From NCBI GenBank assembly GCA_012519025.1, contig JAAYQZ010000052.1, positions 1-64,000 on the forward strand: 64,000 nt of DNA. Direction: 5' to 3'. Within the stretch, counting starts at the first letter, position 1; every line of letters begins with the position of its first letter. Shown one piece after another: positions 21,471 to 31,042 of the stretch. The position numbers were made by a program, and so were the translations under genes. Under the pieces are notes generated by a model. It ran no database searches. It had not been told where the DNA came from and saw nothing but the letters and a program-made list of their open reading frames with translations. The stretch comes from Bacillota bacterium (GTDB lineage Bacteria > Bacillota > Limnochordia > DTU087).

Positions 21471-22508
21471 TTAACCTAAGGATTGCCCTGTAACAGGATC
21501 AAATCTGAGTGCAAGCACTTCACCGTCAAAATCCATCTCATATGTGATGATAGGGGCATAGATTAAAGCCGTTGCAAAGGGACTTGCCATCACCCTAGGT
21601 GCTAAGCGCTGCTTCAGCTCCCGGCGGCTTTTGTCATATTCCCACTGTGATTTGTTGAAGGATGATTCCTCCGTGCTTTGCCCGGCATAGTATTTTGCTA
21701 AAGCCGTTAGTTCCAATTCCAGGTGTGCTTGTGCCGGCTTTGCCCAGGCGCTGCTTTCATTGGACAGCATATAGTTGAGTTCTTGCAGCATAAAATCGTA
21801 CGCTTTCTTGTAACTGATTTTTGCACGTGTTTTGGGTATGTGAGGCAGTGGAGTTTCTTCCAGTTGACAAGCCAATAAACTTTGAAAATAGCCGTAGAAA
21901 AGATCCCCGCTGATGAGATTAATGGCTAAATCCAAGTTGCGCTGTTGGCTCACATTGCCGGTAACGTAGTTTAAACACCAATGTATCAATAAATGCGGCT
22001 CATAGACTAACAATCCGCCGTCTGTCTCGGGAAGGGAGACTGCTTTACCTAAGGCCGTGATCTCAACCACGTACTTGCTGCAGTTGCTGGCTTTTTCACG
22101 AACGATCTCCAATATGCGATCCCAGTGGTAACTTCCCGGCATAAACAAGGCCGCATCGGGGTGTTTTGCGGCTGTTTGAGGTGACAAGGCTAGTTTGCAC
22201 GTGTAGCCCGGAATGCGGCGTCCCTCGAGCAGACTGGCTGCTTCGTTACTTAAATGCAGCAATGCCAGGTTCGGACACAGCCACTCCAGCTTCATTTTCA
22301 TGTATTGGCAGAAAATCTCTAAAAACTTTTGAAATCCCTTAAGAGCGGCCGGAGTGGGCTCTTTTATACTAAGATCTGTTAGGGATTCCACCGGTGTCTC
22401 TGCCGGCCGATCGTTTGACAAAACACTAGGGATATAACTCAAAGATACCGACCTCACTTGGCAGTTGTCTTGCCTTGAGAATATCATCACCCAATTCATC
22501 AAATTCAT
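21471..22508 (-). CDS. Conserved hypothetical protein encoded downstream of the SNF2 helicase (possibly YqhG-like)
   Basis: Long ORF directly downstream of the helicase. The true start is probably internal (a TTG just after the helicase stop near 22414, or the ATG at 22304). The YqhG link rests on gene order only. Confidence 0.65.
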   Translation of the reverse strand: MNLMNWVMIFSRQDNCQVRSVSLSYIPSVLSNDRPAETPVESLTDLSIKEPTPAALKGFQKFLEIFCQYMKMKLEWLCPNLALLHLSNEAASLLEGRRIPGYTCKLALSPQTAAKHPDAALFMPGSYHWDRILEIVREKASNCSKYVVEITALGKAVSLPETDGGLLVYEPHLLIHWCLNYVTGNVSQQRNLDLAINLISGDLFYGYFQSLLACQLEETPLPHIPKTRAKISYKKAYDFMLQELNYMLSNESSAWAKPAQAHLELELTALAKYYAGQSTEESSFNKSQWEYDKSRRELKQRLAPRVMASPFATALIYAPIITYEMDFDGEVLALRFDPVTGQSLG

Positions 22509-24231
22509 GCCGCAGTTCTTCCTCAGAATCAGCTTTTGTTAAGATGTCAATTACACGACTTTCGAGGGAGCCGCTCGCTCCAAACTGGCTGAGGATGGCG
22601 TCCAGCTCCCCAACGACCATTTCAAACATATTGATTTTTTCATGAAGCAGTTTCAAAATATGTTCTTCAATTGTTCCCGCTGTGGCCAGGTTAAAAACTA
22701 AGACATCTTGAGTTTGACCCAATCGGTGTACTCTGCCAATTCTTTGCTCAAGGCGCATTGGGTTCCAGGGTAGATCGAAGTTCACTACTTTGTTGCAGTA
22801 CTGCAGATTCAACCCTTCTGCCCCTGCCTCTGTGCTGATCATTACGTCACCATAGCGGCTGAATAGAAATTTAGTAAACTCCTTGCGACCGGCCGAAAGA
22901 CTGCCATCAAAATTAACGGTGGCAAGGCCTGCTTCCTCAAGATGTCTTTTGATAAATGCCTGAGTACCCCTATATTCAGTAAATACAATGACTTTTTCGT
23001 GACCATATTCACCCAGAATCTTTAAAAGGCATTCAATTTTAGCGCTTATCTCAATGTTTACGGCCATCTCTAAAAGAGATAGCAAATCTTTCGAATCGGG
23101 CCCAGCCTTTTCAGCCAGTTTTTTTAAGGTTAAAGCAGCAGCCCAAGAGCTGCTGCAAGCCTCCCGAAGCAGAGTAATATAAGGCAAAATGGTGCGTTTT
23201 AACGCAAGTGATGTCTGCATCTTTGTGCGGACAAAATTATGAAGCATTCTGTAAAACTGCTGTTCTTGCTCAGTTAACGTGACAGCAACCGGATGAACAA
23301 TGCGTTTTGTGAACTCAATAGTGCCTTTACCGCGTCGGTTTCTAATCATGACTTGACTCAACAAATTTTGAAGTTGTTTTGAGTCTTTAGGTGTGCGTTT
23401 ATCCTGCACGAACCTCTGTTTAAAATCCCGATATGTGCCCAGCTGGCCCGGCTTTAGTAAGGTGATCAGGTTGTACAGTTCCTTAAGATCATTTTGTACC
23501 GGTGTTGCTGTAAGCATAAGGAAGTACTTTTTGGATATAGAGTTGATGAATTGCCAGTTTTGTGTGCGTGAATTCTTCAGCCGATGGGCTTCATCTACAA
23601 TCAACATATCCCAATCCTGGGAGAGAATTTCTGCGGCATGGGGTTGGCGCTTTGCTGTGTCTATAGACGCAACTATGCATTCATGGCGCAACCAGTCATA
23701 CTGGCTGCGCTGCATGACAACGGGGATGCGGAATTTCTCCCGCATTTCATAAAACCACTGCCTGCTCAAAGAGGCCGGAGTCAAAATCAAAGTCCTTCTC
23801 ACAAGGCCTCTCAGCATATATTCTTTAAGAATCATCCCAGCTTCTATGGTTTTACCCAACCCCACCTCGTCTGCCAAGATGGCGCGTCCCCGCATTTCCT
23901 CGATGACCCGGTGCGCTGTAGCTAACTGGTGGGAATAAGGTACTACGCCCACTCTTTCCCAGTGGGTGGACAGGTGAGTTAAACACAGCAATCGGGAGAC
24001 AGCGTGGGTGCGAGTTAAATCTTCTGCCTCGCGGCAAAGACGATGCCACGCCCAAGATGCGTTGGGTTTATAGCGCATGCTGTGGAGCAGTGTTGCAAGA
24101 CCGCTTTTGCTAAAATGCACTCTGAAAGCATCATTGATCTCTACCGGATCGTGGAAGGATTCAAACTTAGGTGCGTCAAGTAGGGCTCGCCTGGTGTTTT
24201 TCAAAATGGGAACAGTAATCCGAATCTCCAA
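22426..24231 (-). CDS. SNF2-family DEAD/DEAH helicase (YqhH-like)
   Basis: ADEVGLGKTIEAGMILKEY, VDEAHRLKN, LTATPVQND, STEAGAEGLNLQYCNKVVNFDLPWNPMRLEQRIGRVHRLGQ. Confidence 0.93.
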   Translation of the reverse strand: MEIRITVPILKNTRRALLDAPKFESFHDPVEINDAFRVHFSKSGLATLLHSMRYKPNASWAWHRLCREAEDLTRTHAVSRLLCLTHLSTHWERVGVVPYSHQLATAHRVIEEMRGRAILADEVGLGKTIEAGMILKEYMLRGLVRRTLILTPASLSRQWFYEMREKFRIPVVMQRSQYDWLRHECIVASIDTAKRQPHAAEILSQDWDMLIVDEAHRLKNSRTQNWQFINSISKKYFLMLTATPVQNDLKELYNLITLLKPGQLGTYRDFKQRFVQDKRTPKDSKQLQNLLSQVMIRNRRGKGTIEFTKRIVHPVAVTLTEQEQQFYRMLHNFVRTKMQTSLALKRTILPYITLLREACSSSWAAALTLKKLAEKAGPDSKDLLSLLEMAVNIEISAKIECLLKILGEYGHEKVIVFTEYRGTQAFIKRHLEEAGLATVNFDGSLSAGRKEFTKFLFSRYGDVMISTEAGAEGLNLQYCNKVVNFDLPWNPMRLEQRIGRVHRLGQTQDVLVFNLATAGTIEEHILKLLHEKINMFEMVVGELDAILSQFGASGSLESRVIDILTKADSEEELRHEFDELGDDILKARQLPSEVGIFELYP

Positions 24232-24379
24232 ATTGATCCCCCCAAATACGAGGCGGTTTTAGAGTCGGGTAGTAGTTTATCCGTTCTCTTAGTGAATTAT
24301 AAAGGACAATGCAAAGCGCCATTAAGTGCTAAATTGTACTGGACAATGGACAACAGCTGAAATATAATTAAGGTGTTCT

Positions 24380-24455
24380 GGGCCTGTAGCTCAGTTGGGA
24401 GAGCGCGGCGTTCGCAACGCTGAGGTCGAGGGTTCGAGTCCCTTCGGGTCCACCA
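24380..24455 (+). tRNA. tRNA-Ala(CGC)
   Basis: 76-nt cloverleaf: acceptor GGGCCTG/CGGGTCC, anticodon loop TTCGCAA, T-loop TTCGAGT, encoded CCA. Carries the G3:U70 wobble that identifies tRNA-Ala. Confidence 0.96.
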
Positions 24456-24459
24456 GACA

Positions 24460-24499
24460 AAATCCCCACCGGAAACGTATTTCCGGGTGGGGATTTTTT
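24460..24499 (+). terminator. Rho-independent terminator after tRNA-Ala
   Basis: AATCCCCACCGGAAA-cgta-TTTCCGGGTGGGGATTTTTT. Confidence 0.9.
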
Positions 24500-24521
24500 A
24501 TCTACACCGAGTTATCACACC

Positions 24522-24998
24522 CTATACCCGCGCCTTTCCCGTCAAATGCTCAACTGTCATCTCGATCACTGCAACACTGGGGAAACCCTGTTCTATGTAG
24601 CTGATGCGGCTGTCTTTAGACACGCTGTCGCTGACAAAGCGCGCCACGAAAGCATCTAAGTATCTGCGTTTTTTGGCGGTATCTTCGACCAACGCGGCTT
24701 TGCCGTGGGCCACAGCTGAAGTATATGTGGTTGAAAATTCCTTGGGGATTACTTCCGCCTCCCCGACGACGAAAAATGAAACATGGGGATTCAACTTGAT
24801 ATTTTCAATTTTCTCTCCCTGCAGGCTGCCGTGAAACACAATTTTATTATCATTGATTAGGACATGGTTTAAAGCTGCAGTACACGGCCTGCCGATGGCA
24901 TCCACTGTAGCAAGCACCCCATAATCTGCAGATTGGATGATCTTAACTGCTTCCGCCTGTGACAAAGCACGGTCTTGGCGGGTAAGTACGCCTCGCAT
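24522..24998 (-). CDS. Pyridoxamine 5'-phosphate oxidase-family (split-barrel flavin-binding) protein
   Basis: MRGVLTRQDRALSQAEAVKIIQSADYGVLATVDAIGRPCTAALNHVLINDNKIVFHGSLQGEKIENIKLNPHVSFFVVG; SD aaggagg before the ATG at 24998. Confidence 0.87.
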   Translation of the reverse strand: MRGVLTRQDRALSQAEAVKIIQSADYGVLATVDAIGRPCTAALNHVLINDNKIVFHGSLQGEKIENIKLNPHVSFFVVGEAEVIPKEFSTTYTSAVAHGKAALVEDTAKKRRYLDAFVARFVSDSVSKDSRISYIEQGFPSVAVIEMTVEHLTGKARV

Positions 24999-25089
24999 AG
25001 TCAAATTCCTCCTTGATCTAGTATTCCGCCAAAAGAATGTAATACCCTGCGGTCCTCTATCCAACTCAACAAATTTTAAAGTCATTGCG

Positions 25090-25372
25090 AACTGTCGTCT
25101 CATCACTAATGACTTCATCAGCCGCCATGATCTATATCCGTGGGTGGCCTGTTTGTTCGTTCAAGAGGATAAGCGGGGGCTTGGATATGGTGGTTTGCTT
25201 CTGGAACACGCCGAGTAGTCAGCCTGGCAAATGGGGTCTGAAACAGTTTATTTGACTACAAGACCATCACGGCTATTACGAACGACACAAATGGAACAAA
25301 ATTGATGATGGAGTGGACTTATTTACATCCAAACCAACTTGCATCTATAAAAAGAGCTTTTCGCTTAACTAA
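25090..25372 (+). pseudogene. Remnant of a GNAT N-acetyltransferase
   Basis: Frame 1: ITNDFISRHDLYPWVACLFVQEDKRGLGYGGLLLEHAE-[TAG 25216-25218]-SAWQMGSETVYLTT. It continues in another frame from about 25260: DHHGYYERHKWNKIDDGVDLFTSKPTCIYKKSFSLN*. Confidence 0.78.
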
Positions 25373-25378
25373 ACCAGA

Positions 25379-26710
25379 ATGGAATTTTCAATGCCAAACA
25401 GGATTTCGCCCATATCAATAGAATTATTTGGTGAAGTCTGGAAAGAGGTGTGTTTTTTGAATTGGTGGAAGCTTTATCTGTGGCTGTGCTTGCTTCTCAT
25501 ACCATTTTTCCCGGCAAAACCAATTTACTTAGTGTTTGTCTCACTGGCGATAGTTTACTGGGGCGGAGGTAAAGTACTCGATCATGCCTTTCGGAATGTA
25601 AAAATCACTAGGACTTCTGAAAGCACTAGGCTTTTCCCCGGTGAGATAGGTAGGGTGTCCATTACGTTTGAAAATGGCACTATTTTGCCCTTAGCCTGGC
25701 TTTCCGGGCATGATCATCTGCCTTTGGCCTTGGAAGGCGGCCGAGCCAGGCGCTGGGTGATTTCTTTGGGGCCTTTTGCAACAGAAAAAATCAGTTACTC
25801 TATAATTGCATCAGGCCGCGGTTTTTTTACTACAGGTCCTTTAGATGTGTCTGTAGGAGAGCCCTTGGGGCTGCATCAGTTTTCCACCTCTGTACCCTCA
25901 TACCACAATATTGTTGTATATCCACGGATATATGAATTAGTTGATCTCGGTCTGCCTTCCCGGTTGCCCCACGGAAATATTCAAACCTGTATGCCTATTT
26001 TCCTCGATCATTCCCGCTTAGCCGGAGTGCGACCTTATCAAGCCGGGGATCAAAAGCAGTCCATCCATTGGAAACTCACTGCCCGCACGGGCGAGCTGCA
26101 GGTGAAACAGTTCCAGCACACGGTTGCGGTTGATACCGTTATTTGCCTAAATTTGAATGCAGACGACTATACTGTCGGTACTCTCTACCTAGATAGTGAA
26201 CTTGCCATTGAGACTGCTGCCAGTCTAGGCAATCATTTGGCCCAAAAAGAAGAATCCTTTGGACTTGTCACTAATGGCGATATAAAAGAAGAGCGCTATC
26301 TTGGGGAAAAGCAGCAAACTGGAGCGGGGAACACGTTTACAGGCACCAACGGGGCAAAAAAATCCGGCACCTCTATTAGGCTGGCTCCCCGCAAAGGGAT
26401 GGCACAGCTTATGAGTGTGCTTGAGGCATTAGCCAGACTCCAGTATTACTCAGGGGATGAGTTCTCTTCACTGCTCACACAAGAAGCCGGCTATCTGCCT
26501 TGGGGCGCTGTCTTTTTGATTATTGTACCCACTGATTCTCCCAAGCTCATAGATACAGCTCAAGCCTTGGTCCGCAGAGGATACCGGGTGTTGATTTTTG
26601 TTGTAGGCAGCAGCATTGTTCACCCTCAGCTGCTGCATCGGTCTACCGACTCATCCCTGCAGTTATTTCGAGTGCGCAAGGCCGAACTTGGAGTTTTAGG
26701 TATCAGTTAA
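25379..26710 (+). CDS. DUF58 domain-containing protein
   Basis: GVRPYQAGDQKQSIHWKLTARTGELQVKQF, the DUF58 core. The TTG at 25457 with upstream SD-like aaagaggtg is a plausible alternative start. Confidence 0.88.
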   Translation: MEFSMPNRISPISIELFGEVWKEVCFLNWWKLYLWLCLLLIPFFPAKPIYLVFVSLAIVYWGGGKVLDHAFRNVKITRTSESTRLFPGEIGRVSITFENGTILPLAWLSGHDHLPLALEGGRARRWVISLGPFATEKISYSIIASGRGFFTTGPLDVSVGEPLGLHQFSTSVPSYHNIVVYPRIYELVDLGLPSRLPHGNIQTCMPIFLDHSRLAGVRPYQAGDQKQSIHWKLTARTGELQVKQFQHTVAVDTVICLNLNADDYTVGTLYLDSELAIETAASLGNHLAQKEESFGLVTNGDIKEERYLGEKQQTGAGNTFTGTNGAKKSGTSIRLAPRKGMAQLMSVLEALARLQYYSGDEFSSLLTQEAGYLPWGAVFLIIVPTDSPKLIDTAQALVRRGYRVLIFVVGSSIVHPQLLHRSTDSSLQLFRVRKAELGVLGIS

Positions 26711-26748
26711 AAAGCGTTTTAGCAGCTGTTGAGGTTTTATAGAAAGAG

Positions 26749-28416
26749 GTGATGCTTTTGGGGGCACGTCCGGAAAGTCACTTGCAGGAAATGGCCTTAG
26801 GATCATCACATCCGTTAAACCGCATCATCATGCCTTTGTTGGCAGCAGGCCTTGTGACAAGTCTTTTGACGATTGCCCGGCAATTTTCTATGGTGTTTTG
26901 GTCTGCAGTTGAAATCCCCGCCTGGTTGATTATCTTAAGTGGCGGGATTGCCTTGTTTAGCGTTTATACCACGGAGATTCACCTAAAAATGCGAACCCCA
27001 TTAAGTCTTCGAGGATTGGAATTTGTCTTGGTGATGGTATTTGCATATATTCTACTGCACTTTACTGGTCATGGCGACAATTATGGATTGCTTTCTTTAG
27101 CCTGGTTTCGGGATTTATCAATGCTTGGGTCCATGTTTTTCCCTGCCGCTGCCTGGCTTTTTGCAAGAGGCTATGGGCAAACCTTTGTCTATTTAGGTGA
27201 CATTGCCCGGGATGTAGGAGACCAAGGGGCAGTAACTTTTTCCTGGGAAGCAGAGTCACTCCTGTCGGAATACCGCGTTACCCGTGAACGCACCCATGCT
27301 GTAAGCTATTTTGTACGCCGCTTCTTGTTTTACGGGTTGGTCTGTTGTATTGCAAGTGCCGTAGCAATTGATACTTTTGCCAACAGATTGCGATTGCTGC
27401 CATATTGGCATTTAGCAACCAGCCTAGCGGTTTTAGGATATTTGTTCACAGGCATGATGCTGCAGGCTTCTGTTTATCTTTATCGGCTGCAAGTAATTTG
27501 GCAAAAAGTCGGCATTAGGATCGAGCAAAAGCTTCCCAGACAGTGGCTTTGGAGCAGTACAGGTTTTATTGTCCTTATGCTTTTGTTTGCCGTTTCAGTT
27601 CCTACTGTTCTTTCTCCTTTTAATCTTTCTGAAACAGTAGAGAGCCTGGGCTCTTGGTTGGGTAGGGGGTTGGACTTTGCTTTACCCCAAGGAGAGGTTT
27701 CCAGCCAACCAAGCCACGGTAATGATGCAAGCATGGCCGTTGGTGATGGAAAAAGCGATCTGTTAAGTAAGATTGTGGGATTGTTCTACTTCCTCATGTC
27801 CATCTTCATGACTTTAGCTGTTTTGGGCATTGGGCTTGGGGTTATCGGTATGGTACTAATGGGCATCTTTCAAAAAGAGTGGGAGAGATTTGGTGGTCTG
27901 GCCCGACTACCTGTTTTCGTCTATATGTGGCTGAAAAATATGTTTGCCGTGATTAAAAAGCTGTTTCGGTTAGCGGTGCGCCGGGGCAAGGGTCTCATGG
28001 ATAAAAGCACCATGATTTTATCAAAAACACCAAAAGCTCCTGCTCCAGGTGGGATCCCAGCCCGCCCCGGGCGCTCTCCTTCTGCACCTGCACTTTATAT
28101 TCGCCACCTTTTTGTGGAGTTGGTGGGCTTTTTGGATAAGCACGGCATCGGTCCAAAAGCAAATGAAACCGCCTTGGAATATGGCCTCCACATCGGACGC
28201 ACGTTTCCCGAGGCCAAAATAGAGATACACAAACTGACAGATTTATATTTGCTTGCCCGCTACAGTCTTTGTGACTTTTCCACTGAGACCAAGTTGGCAG
28301 CAAAGACTTTATGGGATATTATCATGGCCCATCTTAAACAACAGATGATGGAAGCAGATAGAAAAGATTCGCAGTTTTTGAAAGGGTGTGGAACAGACGA
28401 TGATGCTGCAAGGTGA
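26749..28416 (+). CDS. Multi-TM membrane protein with a DUF4129-like C-terminus
   Basis: Several TM helices, then ...HGIGPKANETALEYGLHIGRTFPEAKIEIHKLTDLYLLARYS. Lies between DUF58 and MoxR genes. Confidence 0.7.
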   Translation: MMLLGARPESHLQEMALGSSHPLNRIIMPLLAAGLVTSLLTIARQFSMVFWSAVEIPAWLIILSGGIALFSVYTTEIHLKMRTPLSLRGLEFVLVMVFAYILLHFTGHGDNYGLLSLAWFRDLSMLGSMFFPAAAWLFARGYGQTFVYLGDIARDVGDQGAVTFSWEAESLLSEYRVTRERTHAVSYFVRRFLFYGLVCCIASAVAIDTFANRLRLLPYWHLATSLAVLGYLFTGMMLQASVYLYRLQVIWQKVGIRIEQKLPRQWLWSSTGFIVLMLLFAVSVPTVLSPFNLSETVESLGSWLGRGLDFALPQGEVSSQPSHGNDASMAVGDGKSDLLSKIVGLFYFLMSIFMTLAVLGIGLGVIGMVLMGIFQKEWERFGGLARLPVFVYMWLKNMFAVIKKLFRLAVRRGKGLMDKSTMILSKTPKAPAPGGIPARPGRSPSAPALYIRHLFVELVGFLDKHGIGPKANETALEYGLHIGRTFPEAKIEIHKLTDLYLLARYSLCDFSTETKLAAKTLWDIIMAHLKQQMMEADRKDSQFLKGCGTDDDAAR

Positions 28417-29371
28417 ACAAAGCAGACCGGATGTGACAGTGGTCCAAAAAATGGGCCAAAACATCATAGACAGTGTTAATCAGGTGATCATTGGGAAGTC
28501 CGAAGTGGTGGAGCTGGTTTTACTGGCACTTTTAAGTGAAGGTCATGTGCTAATCGAGGATGTTCCGGGCGTTGGGAAAACGATTTTAGCTCGTGCTACA
28601 GCCGCCTCTTTGGGGTGTGATTTCAATCGCATTCAATGTACACCGGATCTTTTACCATCTGATATACTGGGGGTATCTATTTACGACCCCGGTAAAAGCA
28701 GATTTGTGTTTCAGCCCGGGCCTGTAATGGCTCAAATCGTGTTGGCAGACGAGATTAATCGGGCTACACCCCGAACACAATCGAGTCTGTTGGAGTGTAT
28801 GGCAGAGCGCCAAATCACTGTGGACGGAAAAACCAGGCCTTTATCTCGTCCTTTTTTGGTAATGGCAACACAAAATCCCGTGGAATACGAAGGTACTTTT
28901 CCGCTTCCTGAAGCCCAACTTGATCGCTTCTTTATTAAAATATCACTGGGCTATCCAACTGAGGCTGAAGAAAATGAGATCATGATTCGCCTACAGCACA
29001 ACCATCCCGTTGAGTCGGTTAAGGCAGTTGTAACCCCGGAAAAGTTCGTTGAACTGCAGGAACTGATCAAAGAGGTTTATGTGGAAGAATCTGTACGGGA
29101 ATATGCAGTAAAGCTTACTCAAGCCACCCGCGGGCATAAAGATGTTCTGCTTGGGGCAAGCCCTCGCGGCAGTTTGGCCCTTTTTAGAGGAGGTCAGGCC
29201 CTTGCAGCGCTGAGGGGCCGTGATTATGCTATACCTGATGATATTAAACGGTTGGCACATCCTGTTCTTGGCCACCGGCTGATCTTGCAGCCGGAAAGCC
29301 AATTAAGGGGAATGACTGCCAAGCATGTAGTTGAAGAACTGCTGCATACAATTTCAGTGGAACTTGACTAA
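28388..29371 (+). CDS. MoxR-family AAA ATPase
   Basis: LIEDVPGVGKTILARATAASLGCDFNRIQCTPDLLPSDILG; ADEINRATPRTQSSLLECMAE. Confidence 0.95.
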   Translation: MEQTMMLQGEQSRPDVTVVQKMGQNIIDSVNQVIIGKSEVVELVLLALLSEGHVLIEDVPGVGKTILARATAASLGCDFNRIQCTPDLLPSDILGVSIYDPGKSRFVFQPGPVMAQIVLADEINRATPRTQSSLLECMAERQITVDGKTRPLSRPFLVMATQNPVEYEGTFPLPEAQLDRFFIKISLGYPTEAEENEIMIRLQHNHPVESVKAVVTPEKFVELQELIKEVYVEESVREYAVKLTQATRGHKDVLLGASPRGSLALFRGGQALAALRGRDYAIPDDIKRLAHPVLGHRLILQPESQLRGMTAKHVVEELLHTISVELD

Positions 29372-30777
29372 GAAAGTGACATCAGACGGCGGACAGCCGG
29401 TTCCACTAAATTCATAATTAAAGCAGGTATATTGCCCAGGGCAACACTACCGGCTAAAACTAAAACTGCCGCTAAGGTCACAAAACCGGTTTCTTTAACA
29501 AAATTGATGAAGGAAGTCCGCTGTGTTTTTTTAATGAGTGCAGCTAATTTACGTCCGTAGTCAATAGCAATAAAACCGATGGTGACAAAAACAATGCAGC
29601 GCAGTGCATACAGCCCACCAACAGGTTCTGCGAAAGCCAAAGTGATACCCACATAAGTAGCAAAACCGGGTAGACGCAGCTCTTTTGCGGCATCAATTAT
29701 ATGAAACACTAAAGGCCATTCGTCTCCCAAGTTTTTCGGGGTGAGAGGATTTAAGATCAATGAATAGGCCACACCTAGTCCTAAAGCAACCAAGGTAAAA
29801 AAGGCAGCTGCCAGCCCCGCAGTAGTTAAAGCACTTGCCGCTACTAAGGCTGTTCCAACATACACCATAGCCTGGTACCCTGCCTTGCCTAGACTGTGAT
29901 CCTTCCCTATGGCTGCGAGTGAGCCAAAAAGCATGTTGACCACCCCAACCGCGGCTAAGAAAACAGCAAAAGCAATGCCTGCATCGGGTAAAACAGCAAA
30001 AGCAAAGCGTGTAAGGCTGTAAAGACCCAAAGGTATGGAACCGCCAATTAACACAATACCGGCACCCCTTGGCAAATGAGGAAGTACAGTAGGCAGCCAG
30101 ATGTGCAAAGGAAATATGGGCATGCGCAGGGCACTGCCTAAAAAGACCGCTAAAAATATCCACCATTGGGCTGCAGGATCTAAATTAATTGGGATCAAGT
30201 TTCCGAGGGTTTCACCGGCACTAACCGGCACTTCAAAAGATCGCCACAAATAATGCAAACCGGTGCCTAATGCAGTCGCACCAAGGGCACTAAAGCAAAT
30301 AAAAAGTCTGCTGACATGTTTTGGGACCTGATCGTTCATTTTCAAGAAAATGTAGATCGGTACTAGACTAAGCACCCAAAATAAGATAAACAACCGGTAA
30401 TCCCAGGCCAAAAACGCACCGAAAAGCGCGGTCTCCCAAAAGAAAAGCAAAACATCAAATCGTCGTCTGCTATCATTTTCCAAACCAGACATTAAAACGC
30501 TGATAAGTACTAAAAAAGCTACAATGGTTACAAACACGAGGTTGAGACCATCAAGTTTCAAAATATAGGCGCTGCCAATGACGGGTATTCCGGGCTTGCT
30601 TTCCAGCAAAGATAGAATAGAACCCGACATAAATGGCGGCCACAACAAAATGCTTAAACCCAGCGGTACGCAGGCAGAGGCCAGACTCAGCCTAAAAGCC
30701 AGACGCCCTTTGTCTTTGGGTGTCAATACAGCCAACAAAATTCCAACTAAAGGTGATACCATAAGGGTTGCAAGCAT
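29368..30777 (-). CDS. Orphan NuoM/NuoN/MrpD-like proton-translocating membrane subunit homologue
   Basis: About 12-14 TM helices; MPIFPLHIWLPTVLPHLPRGAGIVLIGGSIPLGLYSLTRF aligns with the antiporter-subunit signature. No other complex I or Mrp gene nearby. Confidence 0.8.
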   Translation of the reverse strand: MLATLMVSPLVGILLAVLTPKDKGRLAFRLSLASACVPLGLSILLWPPFMSGSILSLLESKPGIPVIGSAYILKLDGLNLVFVTIVAFLVLISVLMSGLENDSRRRFDVLLFFWETALFGAFLAWDYRLFILFWVLSLVPIYIFLKMNDQVPKHVSRLFICFSALGATALGTGLHYLWRSFEVPVSAGETLGNLIPINLDPAAQWWIFLAVFLGSALRMPIFPLHIWLPTVLPHLPRGAGIVLIGGSIPLGLYSLTRFAFAVLPDAGIAFAVFLAAVGVVNMLFGSLAAIGKDHSLGKAGYQAMVYVGTALVAASALTTAGLAAAFFTLVALGLGVAYSLILNPLTPKNLGDEWPLVFHIIDAAKELRLPGFATYVGITLAFAEPVGGLYALRCIVFVTIGFIAIDYGRKLAALIKKTQRTSFINFVKETGFVTLAAVLVLAGSVALGNIPALIMNLVEPAVRRLMSLS

Positions 30778-31042
30778 GAATGCGTCCTCCGTTCCCCGAA
30801 GGCGAGGCTTTTTGAAAAGCTTCGAACCGTTTCTGTGAAAAAGAGAATATTCGGGAATAGTAAATTTAACCAGTGATGATCTCTAGTAGTGTTCAAGTCA
30901 GTAAAGGAAAATCCCTGCCGGGGCTGACTTTTGTTTTAACTTAGATCCGGGCAGGAGTTCCATGAACTAACCAGAATTAACAAGAATGGCTTTACTGTCC
31001 GTGGTATTACAAGCGGTTTGATCTTGAAATGAGTGAGCAAAC

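Noticed and set aside
21471-24231. Possible anti-phage defence module (SNF2 helicase plus unknown protein)
   Set aside because: No other defence genes, mobility genes or island features nearby; gene order better fits the chromosomal yqhH-yqhG pair.
24380-25378. tRNA-Ala as an integration site for a mobile element
   Set aside because: No integrase and no 3' tRNA repeat seen downstream; the GNAT remnant alone is not evidence of an island.
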